Below the pieces are notes generated by a model. That model worked only from the letters and a program-made list of their open reading frames with translations, ran no database searches and had not been told where the DNA came from. Both the position numbers and the translations under genes were made by a program. Shown here piece after piece: positions 1-6,573 of a stretch of DNA of 11,743 bases. Numbering within the stretch: position 1 is the first letter of the stretch; each line of letters opens with the position of its first letter. The DNA is taken from the NCBI GenBank assembly GCA_030374735.1, contig JASCIV010000820.1:1-11743 (forward strand). The letters run 5' to 3'. Source of the DNA: Gracilaria caudata (lineage: Eukaryota > Rhodophyta > Florideophyceae > Gracilariales > Gracilariaceae).

Positions 1-252
1 ATTCTAAACATAGACGACGAAAACGAGATATATACCAAAAATGCCAGCAGTGTACCAGAAATCCGGCAATTGGTAGAAACATTCAAGATTTTTGCAAAAA
101 TTAGATCAAATCTATATATAACTAGAGTAGCGCTTCCCCTAGTAGGAGCTTTGCGATTAGCAATTAGAGAAAAGCCCAGGGCTTGTTGTTTGACAAAGAC
201 CAAGTTCTATCGAATGCTCTCCACTCACAGTTCTCGCGCTTGGATATGTTAA
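1..252 (+). CDS. Possible 3' end of an unrecognised gene, cut by the window edge
   Basis: Frame 1 is open from the first base to a TAA at 250-252, 83 codons with no internal ATG until codon 71. The first thirty codons read like ordinary coding sequence (an acidic start, IDDENEIY, then a helical LVETFKIFAKI). The later part is Cys/Arg-rich and less convincing, and it overlaps a dispersed repeat copy at 145-185. No family is recognised. It could be the last exon of a gene to the left, a fragment of a mobile element, or chance. Without sequence to the left the start cannot be placed. Confidence 0.25.
   Translation: MLNIDDENEIYTKNASSVPEIRQLVETFKIFAKIRSNLYITRVALPLVGALRLAIREKPRACCLTKTKFYRMLSTHSSRAWIC
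145..185 (+). repeat. Dispersed GGAGCTTTGC/hairpin element, copy A
   Basis: GGAGCTTTGC at 145-154 is followed by TTAGAGAAAAGC and a small perfect inverted repeat, AAGCCC-A-GGGCTT. It aligns loosely with the reverse strand of the copy at 6528-6565, which has the same decamer followed by TTAGAGAAGC and a hairpin. It is the most diverged of the four copies. Confidence 0.4.
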
Positions 253-850
253 TCTTGTCAAATCGTAGACAGAACAGTGCCAATCGACACGTTCTGAGAG
301 TCGCATGTGTATCGCAGCTGGTGTATATCCATACTTCGCGCGTAGACTCAAGTGCACATGTTAGCCCAGAGATGGATGCTGTTTCAAGACGCTATGCAGG
401 CATGCACGAACGCAGCTATGCGTATTGGTTTATGTGATATTCTTCATATTTGTGGCTGAAGACATGACATGTCTTGTCACACAATGCACACAATGTCATT
501 GTGTTCTACTTGTTGCACCTCTCTCCTCCCCCTTTTTTCGTCACTTGTTTCTTCGAAGTTTACGTTTCCGTGGCAAAAAAGTCATCATGGACGGCACATT
601 TTGCGAAGCTCGTCGATGTTCTTGTCCATTCTATGTCCGCTTCCTAAACAGGGAATCGTCACTCTTTAGTCGGTAGCCAGGAGAACAGCGCTGATGGAGC
701 TAGCCCCGGTCAAGTTGGCATAGTTGTCGAATCACAAGATGTGTGTCGACACAGATTACTATGTTGGGCGTTGAATGCTCAAAATCATTTGTAAAATTTA
801 CTACCGAATGATAACTTGAGAAAGGCCGCCTTTTTCTTAGCTCTAATTCG
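253..850. other. No convincing gene; short palindromes and a pyrimidine-rich run
   Basis: Open frames here are short and mostly lack an ATG or read as low-complexity Ser/Cys sequence. Visible structure is a perfect 7-bp inverted repeat CACAATG-T-CATTGTG at 489-503 and a C/T-rich run near 515-540. An ATG at 587 in good context (ATCATGG) opens only 29 codons. None of this supports a gene call. Confidence 0.4.
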
Positions 851-852
851 AT

Positions 853-1209
853 CTAGATTTGGGCTGGCCTTTGGCAGCGAAGAACAACCATTCGAACGCT
901 GGCACATGACCTCTTGCAAATTGCGCACGAGTACGTGTTATAGAAGGAATCTCTCTCTCGCATATACAAACGCTTACGGACTACGTATCCGGAGATATGC
1001 GGCGTGGAATCTCGCAGAGTTTCGGTGGAAATGTGCTTGTCTTTAGTATGAGCTAGAAAGAGACGGACACTGTTGCACTCAAAGCCGCAAACAAGACACA
1101 CATACATTCTCGGTGTAGCTTTGTTTCCACATAAAAATGTTTTCTCTAGAGCACACACAGAAAAGCCATCGGATTTCTTTTGCGCAATTTGATGGTGTGA
1201 GTTGCACAT
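853..1209 (-). pseudogene. C2H2 zinc-finger gene fragment, probably decayed
   Basis: The minus-strand frame from an ATG at 1209 encodes 118 residues. It contains one perfect C2H2 finger, Cys38-x2-Cys41-x12-His54-x4-His59 (about 1033-1098), preceded by Tyr-Val as is usual. About 35 residues later a second Cys-x2-Cys begins (Cys95, Cys98), but the expected His and Cys or His partners are missing and the frame ends soon after. Its layout, C2H2 followed by a C-terminal finger starting with aromatic-x-Cys-x2-Cys, matches fingers 2 and 3 of the protein at 5266-6039. An overlapping minus frame with its own ATG at 1390 (103 codons, to 1079) is Lys-rich and could be the N-terminal part, separated by a frameshift or an unseen intron. 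I read it as a broken paralogue; an exon of a spliced gene is the alternative. Confidence 0.4.
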
Positions 1210-1408
1210 TTTTCAATGAATCAAGAAATTTTTTGCCGCGTTTCTGGAGATGATGTGTTTGAGAGTGAGTTGCAACTGCTGGCAAGATGGTTGAGCTTAA
1301 ATGCTTTGCTTTATTTTTCCATTTTGATACAGATTTTAGCATTTTTTTCGACCATTCTCTTTCGTTTCTGAGTGATGAGATGAAGGTCATTCCATTAGTT
1401 ATTTTCTC

Positions 1409-1418
1409 ATATAATAAA
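1409..1418 (+). promoter_or_regulatory. Possible TATA box for the 53-codon frame
   Basis: TATAATAAAA lies 42 bases before the ATG at 1451, almost the same spacing as TATAAAC to the ATG of the spliced gene near the right end. The surroundings are AT-rich, so a chance match is quite possible. Confidence 0.25.
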
Positions 1419-1450
1419 AAAAAGAATTCTTCTAAATATATTAGAAAGTT

Positions 1451-1612
1451 ATGAGTTCAAGAACAATGTACGCAACCCATACCAATTCCGCATATCCAGC
1501 AACAAGACTAGCTCGTGGCCAGTATTCTTCAGAAACTGATGTTAGGGCACCAGAACGAGCCGGTTGTGCTGGGAGCATAGCAACCCATCTCTTTCATGCC
1601 ACCAAGCGCTAA
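1451..1612 (+). CDS. Candidate 53-residue small protein
   Basis: An ATG at 1451 opens a 53-codon frame ending in TAA at 1610-1612. The composition is that of ordinary soluble protein with mixed Ser, Thr, Arg and Ala, starting MSSRTMYATHT and ending HLFHATKR. It has no signal peptide, membrane segment or recognised motif. A TATA-like sequence lies 42 bases upstream. It converges tail to tail with the ankyrin-repeat gene, 86 bases away. It is longer than most frames of this AT-rich gap and uses varied codons, but a chance frame or a remnant of something larger remains possible. The opposite strand also has a short open stretch here. Confidence 0.3.
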   Translation: MSSRTMYATHTNSAYPATRLARGQYSSETDVRAPERAGCAGSIATHLFHATKR

Positions 1613-1697
1613 AGTGCTAAAAATAGGGATCTTCGAAGCATTCAAATGATGTATTTGAAGTGCAGCATCAAAACTCGTGTGTATAAGTTCGAGCTAG

Positions 1698-4304
1698 CTA
1701 TGAGAACAAAACGTTCATTCCCACCTTCAAAAACCCTTGCTCATCAATAAAATTATCATCCTGCTTGTGTTCCGTTAGCAGTGCATCCACGTCTGATTCT
1801 ACCCATTCGCTCCTACTTCTCGTGAACGACAACGATGCCCTCGAAGACCCGCCTTCACTCCCGCACTCATTAAAAATTATATGTAACAGCCGTTTTGCAA
1901 GTCTAATTCTCAGCACATTCTTTGACCTCGTAGCAATCTGAAATCTTCGACGTAGCTCTGACGCCTCTTGTTGGTGCCTAAATGTTGTGGATATTTTGCG
2001 CAACTCGTAGAACGATTTGAGGAATGCATCGACGTCGAGTAAACCTGTGTGATCCATTCTTTCCATGACAATATCTTCTATTTCACCTCCATGTACTGTT
2101 CCAGCCGCTCCAGCTTGACTGGGATGATGCAGTTGCATGTGCTGCAGCACCGGTATTGCATCCTGAGCTGTGACGGTTTGTTCGCCTGAAGAAGACGCAG
2201 ACGCCAGAGCGGTGAATCTTTCACGTAACTCAGCTTCAACACCTTCTTCTTCCGACTCACTGAAGTCGTCAGAGTCCTTGAGATCTTCTACTACATCGGT
2301 AAGTTGTTGTTGCAGATTTGGGAGCGTCTCAAAATCGGTGTGCTCCACAACGACCTCCACTCGTTTCCGGGCAAGAGGCTCCAGGCTGTTGATAAACTGA
2401 TCGCTCATGAGGACGGAAACTGTTTGGAAGTTACTGATGTCCACAGCTAAAACCTCGTTGACCACAGTAGTGGCGCCTGAGACGACGTCCTGAACATTAA
2501 GGCCAAAAATGATCTCTGTGGTAGCAAAAGAGGCGCCCGCAAGAGAACCGCCCACGACTGGAATCATCGCAAGGCACAAGGACAGCAGGCCTGCAATGGT
2601 GCGGTAACGCTGCTGCTTTTGAAGCAAGGCGTGCAGCTGCTGCAGACTGGCGGCCATATTCTTCATATCGGAGAGCATCTGCTGCTGCCCCTCGCACAAG
2701 TGCTGGAAGCTTCTGGTGGCTCGATTGGACCATTCTTCGAGGGCGTTGACGCGGTTGTGCACATTGTTGATTTCGCGCGCGACGGAGACGATAGTAGAGT
2801 GCATTTCCAAGCTCGTTTGGCGAATTTCAGAGCGCAAATCAGCAACCACTTTGACAAGCACGGCATTTCCATCGCGTATGAACTTCTTCTTCTCGGCGTA
2901 GGATAGCAGACCGGACAGCCAAAATTTTTGCTCGTCGCTAAGAGCAAATTTGGTAACGGGGAGGTAGACGTTCTCTAGGAGGTAGTCGCGGCTGCCCCCC
3001 ATTGTGGTGAGTTGTGATCGCGTGCAGACGCGCTGACGAACGGCGAGCAGCAGCAGGTGATGTGCGAGTACGAAATCCGGGAAGGAGGCGACGTTCTCGG
3101 CCTTGAGCGCGTCTAGCAGCTGCTGCTGCGTGAATATGGCGGATTTTGCGTGAAGCCACAGCTTTTGCAGCTCAGTGAGCGGTGGAGGGGTGCTACTGTC
3201 CTCGCTTTCGGCTGGCGATGAGGACTGAGAGGGCTGTGGGCGCATGGCCGTGCGCATCTGTTTGGCGACATCGCTGTGTTCCGGGAGCATCGATAGCGGC
3301 GTGCGGCCGATATGGTTCTGTTTGTTCGGGTCGGCTCCCGCGCGCCACAGCGCGAGCGCCACCAACGGTTTGTCCCAGATCGCAGCGACGTGAAGTGGAG
3401 TGTCTCCCTGCTTGTTTCCGTAGTGAATGTCGATTCCTCGCGCCAGTAGCGCGTGGACCAAGCCCACGTTCCCATTCAAAGCTGCGTAGTGCAGCGCAGT
3501 CCAGCCATGATCGTTGGTGCCGTTGATGTCAGCCCCGCTCACCAGCAGCGCTTCGGCAATGGCCACATGTCCCTTCCAACTGGCCAACAGCAACGGAGTG
3601 CCGCCAAAGGTGCTTGAGATATTCACGTTAGCGCCACGCCCGAGCAGCACTTGCACTACATCCAGATGCCCTTCCTGAACGGCGCAGTGCAACGCAGTGA
3701 TGATGTACTTGTTTGTGCAGTTCACGTTGGCGCCGCGCGCCAAGAACATATTCGCGATGGCAACGTTTCCCTTCAAGCTGGCTACGTGCAACGCAGTGCT
3801 GCCCCACCTGCTCGTGCTGTTGACGTTGGCGCCGCGCGCCAGGAGCGCCTCGACCACAGCCAAGTGTCCAAACTCAGCAGCATAGTGCAACGCAGTGCAG
3901 CCATACATGTTTGTGGCATTCACATCGGCCCCACGCGAAAGAAGGTTTTTGACATCGCCCAGCGCTCCGTACTCTGCGGCACCTTGCAGCGGCGTGTTGC
4001 CATGGTTCTTTGGGCTTCTCACTTTGGCGCCGCGGGCCACGAGAGCATGCACCACCAAAAAGTGTCCTTTCAAGGCGGCGTAGCGCAACGCTGTGATGCC
4101 AAATTCGTTAGTGCCGTTCACGTACGCACCCTTTGCCAGTAGCGCTTCGACCACTTTCAAGTGTCCTTTCTCCGCCGCAAAGTGCAATGCGGTGCTGCCA
4201 CGTTCGTCTGTGCCGTTCACGTTGGCACCACGAGCCAGCAAAGACTTCACTTGCGCCAAATCGCCGCGCTTTGCAGCTCCGCGTAGCGGGGCAGCGTCTC
4301 CCAT
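1698..4304 (-). CDS. Ankyrin-repeat protein with coiled coil, hydrophobic segment and EF-hand-like tail
   Basis: 868 codons from the ATG at 4304 (context AGTATGG, A at -3 and G at +4) to TAG at 1700-1698. Residues 2-331 are ten uninterrupted 33-residue ankyrin repeats of the form GxTALHxAAxxGHxxVVxxLL with Gly-Ala-Asn-Val-Asn turns, then a partial eleventh repeat to about 351. A Ser/Pro/Glu linker follows (357-375), then a helical region (377-481), a long Gln/Leu-rich coiled coil (about 483-566), a Gly-rich hydrophobic segment (569-604, containing MIPVVGGSLAGA), an acidic stretch (674-691) and a C-terminal region like four worn-down EF-hands (689-864). Ankyrin repeats bind protein partners; the rest suggests oligomerisation and possible membrane contact. 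The frame stays open to 4697, but its first codon there is GTG. An ATG at 4466 (C at -3) would give 922 residues; I prefer 4304 because it starts flush with repeat 1 and has the better context. The function is unknown. Confidence 0.85.
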   Translation of the reverse strand: MGDAAPLRGAAKRGDLAQVKSLLARGANVNGTDERGSTALHFAAEKGHLKVVEALLAKGAYVNGTNEFGITALRYAALKGHFLVVHALVARGAKVRSPKNHGNTPLQGAAEYGALGDVKNLLSRGADVNATNMYGCTALHYAAEFGHLAVVEALLARGANVNSTSRWGSTALHVASLKGNVAIANMFLARGANVNCTNKYIITALHCAVQEGHLDVVQVLLGRGANVNISSTFGGTPLLLASWKGHVAIAEALLVSGADINGTNDHGWTALHYAALNGNVGLVHALLARGIDIHYGNKQGDTPLHVAAIWDKPLVALALWRAGADPNKQNHIGRTPLSMLPEHSDVAKQMRTAMRPQPSQSSSPAESEDSSTPPPLTELQKLWLHAKSAIFTQQQLLDALKAENVASFPDFVLAHHLLLLAVRQRVCTRSQLTTMGGSRDYLLENVYLPVTKFALSDEQKFWLSGLLSYAEKKKFIRDGNAVLVKVVADLRSEIRQTSLEMHSTIVSVAREINNVHNRVNALEEWSNRATRSFQHLCEGQQQMLSDMKNMAASLQQLHALLQKQQRYRTIAGLLSLCLAMIPVVGGSLAGASFATTEIIFGLNVQDVVSGATTVVNEVLAVDISNFQTVSVLMSDQFINSLEPLARKRVEVVVEHTDFETLPNLQQQLTDVVEDLKDSDDFSESEEEGVEAELRERFTALASASSSGEQTVTAQDAIPVLQHMQLHHPSQAGAAGTVHGGEIEDIVMERMDHTGLLDVDAFLKSFYELRKISTTFRHQQEASELRRRFQIATRSKNVLRIRLAKRLLHIIFNECGSEGGSSRASLSFTRSRSEWVESDVDALLTEHKQDDNFIDEQGFLKVGMNVLFS
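3312..4301 (-). repeat. Ten tandem 99-bp units encoding ankyrin repeats
   Basis: The ankyrin array is exactly periodic at 99 bp with no insertion or deletion across ten units. DNA similarity between units is still visible: GTTGGCGCCGCGCGCCA recurs at about 3727 and 3823, and CAACGCAGTG recurs roughly every 99 bp between 3668 and 3900. This suggests growth by unit duplication. The periodicity also keeps long frames open on the opposite strand; those are shadows. Confidence 0.85.
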
Positions 4305-4780
4305 ACTTGTTGCTTGCGGAACACGACGAAGGTACGAAAGTTCATAAGTTTCGCAGCCGCCAACGCCTCGCCTCGCCGTTTTAGAGAAGTGTGTCGCGCA
4401 TCGCAGTGGCGACCACTTGCCCCTCGCGAGCGCGCTGTATTGCCATTCTGGTTGTTTGGTTCCCATTGGCGCAACGATGCAAACGCGCTCCCACTCTGGC
4501 CACGTGCCCTGTTTAAAAGGTGTAATGCGACGCTGTCCAGCAATGTTCGTGACGTCTGCGCCCCAGCAACGACGAGACTTGCTGAAGCACGCCAACTTTC
4601 GGGTGAGTATTGTTTGCCGCGACGACTCATTGAGCGTCTGGCAGCCTCCCTCATCGCCACCGAAGTAGTGCCTCTGCGTATAGCGCGTCGCTGCCACCGC
4701 ACACTCGCCTTAATTCACACTTGAGACTGTCCTAAAACCGCTTACACTGAAACTCTGCTGAATATCTAGCAGCGGCGAAG
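4305..4780. promoter_or_regulatory. Divergent upstream region of the ankyrin-repeat gene
   Basis: This GC-rich stretch lies between the ankyrin gene start and a plus-strand ATG at 4781. On the minus strand, TCTAAAAC near 4379-4386 and TTTTAAAC near 4510-4517 are weak TATA-like candidates, the first about 75 bases before the preferred ATG and the second about 45 bases before the alternative ATG at 4466. No clear TATA box or repeated operator is visible. The minus frame open through here lacks an ATG beyond 4466. Confidence 0.3.
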
Positions 4781-4849
4781 ATGGTGGGCGTAACAGTGAG
4801 GTACTTCAAGCCTCTGTTTCCTTTATCTCGTTTACTTGAGGTTTGTTAG
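4781..4849 (+). other. Short plus-strand open frame, possible first exon
   Basis: The ATG at 4781 has a strong context (GAAGATGG) and opens 22 codons beginning MVGVTVRYFKPL, ending in TAG at 4847-4849. GAG|GTACTT at about 4800 and GAG|GTTTGT at 4841 could be splice donors, and a plus-strand frame with ATG runs from 4894 to 5181, but no acceptor joins them convincingly. It could be a first exon divergent from the ankyrin gene, a small peptide or chance. Confidence 0.15.
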
Positions 4850-4891
4850 ACCTGTGATGTACGGGAAGTAATAGAGTACTACAAATTCAAG

Positions 4892-5263
4892 TTATGTTAA
4901 TGCATTACACGAGAGAGAGATGGATTGTAGAGCTACTGCTATTTTTGATCCCGGAGCAATCCAACCTCTCATGCATGCGTTGGAAGATATCGAATGTTGC
5001 GCACGCTTCCCATGGAAACAATAAACAGGTTCTTGTCTCACGGATACAGTCAGATACGCCACAACAAATTCTTGTTCTACGATTGCTTTTTGTGGGAACA
5101 CAGAGTACCTTGCTGATGATACTTCGCCTTCAGCTCTGTACTCCTTCTGTCTCCTGTATTGAACAGGGATCAATTGCTTGAAACCTTTGCAGTATGATAG
5201 AAAGGGTGGAGAAATTTCTAACATGATATGGCTACCGGATCCTTCACTCGTTTGGATAGTCAT
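4892..5263 (-). CDS. Open frame directly after the zinc-finger stop, unrecognised
   Basis: The ATG at 5263 is two bases past the TAG (5268-5266) of the 257-residue zinc-finger gene and opens 123 codons to a TAA at 4894-4892. The same frame is also open upstream across the end of the finger gene, from a TTG at 5281. The predicted protein has mixed composition, with a hydrophobic/aromatic early part and Cys residues near the end, and no recognised domain. It could be 3' untranslated sequence that happens to be open, a C-terminal extension lost by frameshift, or a second product of the same transcript. A 95-codon frame overlaps it on the plus strand (4894-5181), which weakens both. Confidence 0.25.
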   Translation of the reverse strand: MTIQTSEGSGSHIMLEISPPFLSYCKGFKQLIPVQYRRQKEYRAEGEVSSARYSVFPQKAIVEQEFVVAYLTVSVRQEPVYCFHGKRAQHSISSNACMRGWIAPGSKIAVALQSISLSCNALT

Positions 5264-5265
5264 CT

Positions 5266-6039
5266 CTATTCTTTCCCACAACTCCTGACATGATCTTCAT
5301 ATTCGATACATCGGATTCCTTTTCTGCAAGAACGACACGTGAAATTACGGTTATGAATCTGATTGCGATGATCCCGAAGCGTTCTCCGATCAGTAGCTGT
5401 GAAGCTGCAGTTTAAACAATGATAAGTAACTCCGTTGTCATGTTTATAGCTCATATGGGTTCTGAGAGAACCGTTCGTGGTGAATCGTTTACTACAGTGC
5501 GGACATGGAATTTTGGCGTCCGTCGAACTGCCAGATTCTCTTGCACGCAAATTTGAAGGACCTGCTGCAGATGTAGATCGAGATGCGGGGGCAATCACAG
5601 TCCTCGACCCAGACGACCGTGTGCGTTGTATGGCTGGTAGCCGAGAAGTGCCAGTCTCACGACCTGCTTCAGCCGTTTTCGAATCTGCTGCTCCAGAAGA
5701 AGAGAACAGCTCGCGTCTCGGATCCTTTGGGCGATGTTGACGAGAGAAAGATATACGAGAAGGTTGAGAGGAAAGACCAGTGAGATTGTGATGATTTGTA
5801 GAAAGCGATGGTTGAGACATTTGATGTTGGTCCCTTTCAAAAACTCCCCAGTTGTGAACGCGCTTTTTGAATGGTGCAAAGGGATTCGGATTTGGAGAAG
5901 TTCCCGGTGGATTAGAGTGACTGGTATTGCTTGCATTGTTCCCATATTCGTTTGAGGTGAAAGAGCTTTGGCTTCTACTTCGACGGTTTCTCTTCCGATG
6001 AGCACCGTGTTGGAACCCATTCATGTTATTGCGGTGCAT
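5266..6039 (-). CDS. Zinc-finger protein (C2H2, C2H2, C2HC), 257 residues
   Basis: The ATG at 6039 has A at -3, and a single exon runs to TAG at 5268-5266. Residues 1-170 are disordered and rich in Ser, Asn, Pro, Arg and Gln, with a basic patch RKRNRRSRSQSS at 15-26 that may serve as a nuclear localisation signal. Three C-terminal fingers follow: Cys179-x2-Cys182-x12-His195-x4-His200, Cys208-x2-Cys211-x12-His224-x4-His229, and Cys235-x2-Cys238-x11-His250-x3-Cys254, ending three residues later. Such fingers usually bind DNA or RNA, so a nuclear regulatory role is a fair inference, but the target is unknown. The protein resembles the 362-residue protein at 9126 in its N-terminal motif and finger types, with the fingers in the opposite order. 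No paralogue name is assigned. Confidence 0.85.
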   Translation of the reverse strand: MHRNNMNGFQHGAHRKRNRRSRSQSSFTSNEYGNNASNTSHSNPPGTSPNPNPFAPFKKRVHNWGVFERDQHQMSQPSLSTNHHNLTGLSSQPSRISFSRQHRPKDPRRELFSSSGAADSKTAEAGRETGTSRLPAIQRTRSSGSRTVIAPASRSTSAAGPSNLRARESGSSTDAKIPCPHCSKRFTTNGSLRTHMSYKHDNGVTYHCLNCSFTATDRRTLRDHRNQIHNRNFTCRSCRKGIRCIEYEDHVRSCGKE

Positions 6040-6136
6040 TGTCTGTGTTTTACTTGATTGTTAAAGTAGGTTTTTGCGTACTTTTGTGTATTTGTGGATA
6101 TACATGAACGCCGTCTCGATTGAAGGCGAGTCCAAG

Positions 6137-6146
6137 GATTATTTAT
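6137..6146 (-). promoter_or_regulatory. TATA-like ATAAATAATC upstream of the 257-residue zinc-finger gene
   Basis: Read on the minus strand, ATAAATAATC lies about 98-107 bases before the ATG at 6039. The identical decamer includes the TATA box of the other zinc-finger gene at 8962-8971. A TSS about 30 bases downstream would give a leader of roughly 70 bases. Confidence 0.45.
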
Positions 6147-6156
6147 TTGTTTCCAA

Positions 6157-6547
6157 ATGAACTCGGCACGACAACGGTTCACCCTTACCCATCATCAGCT
6201 TTTGTGCATGGAACCTTACAACATTTTTTGTTACATCTGGAAACTGGAACCGGCTGGAGGCCTCAGAAACGTTTCTAAAGATTCCAGACGTTTATGCTGC
6301 TTTTTGCACGAGTTGTTACGTCTGCAATGGCTCTATCAAGATTTTCCGATTTCCAAACATATGAAACAAAGGTATAAAGTATGGGCTTTCAAGGAACGAA
6401 GAAGAAAGCTATCTTGCTTTGCGCATCGTGACTCCTGCTGGAACTCAGGCTGACAACTATCGACGACGGCATAATGACACTCGCTGTCATACAGCAATGT
6501 TGTCTGAGGAACAGCATCAGCTGTATAGAGAAGCACAGCTTCTCTAA
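6157..6547 (+). other. Two overlapping open frames, possibly one spliced or frameshifted gene
   Basis: The ATG at 6157 opens 98 codons (to 6453). A second plus frame, open from just after a stop at about 6363, runs to TAA at 6545-6547 and reads more like protein than its neighbours (it includes ALRIVTPAGTQADNYRRR and ends LYREAQLL). Removing GTATAAAGTATGGGCTTTCAAG in two parts of view, i.e. the 22 bases 6372-6393, which begin GT and end AG, joins the frames into 122 codons with no stop. A 22-nt intron would be extraordinarily short, so a single-base frameshift in a decayed gene is at least as likely. The region lies about 10 bases upstream of the TATA-like element of the divergent zinc-finger gene. 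No family is recognised. Confidence 0.25.
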
Positions 6548-6565
6548 AAAGGACCGCAAAGCTCC
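6526..6565 (-). repeat. Dispersed GGAGCTTTGC/hairpin element, copy C
   Basis: On the plus strand, a perfect 9-bp inverted repeat TAGAGAAGC-ACA-GCTTCTCTA (6526-6546) is followed by GCAAAGCTCC at 6556-6565. The arrangement is the same as at 6820-6856. The element overlaps the end of the open frame above. Confidence 0.55.
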
Positions 6566-6573
6566 ATGAGAGC

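Noticed and set aside
469..669. 66-codon Ser/Cys/Leu-rich plus-strand frame
   Set aside because: It is short and low in complexity over a C/T-rich run, overlaps another equally open frame, and has no promoter or motif.
3651..4142. 163-codon plus-strand frame antisense to the ankyrin repeats
   Set aside because: It follows the 33-codon periodicity of the opposite strand, has no independent motif and exists because the ankyrin array lacks stops on the reverse frame.
4314..4724. 136-codon plus-strand frame opposite the ankyrin 5' region
   Set aside because: It starts at TTG in GC-rich sequence open in several frames; no motif is present.
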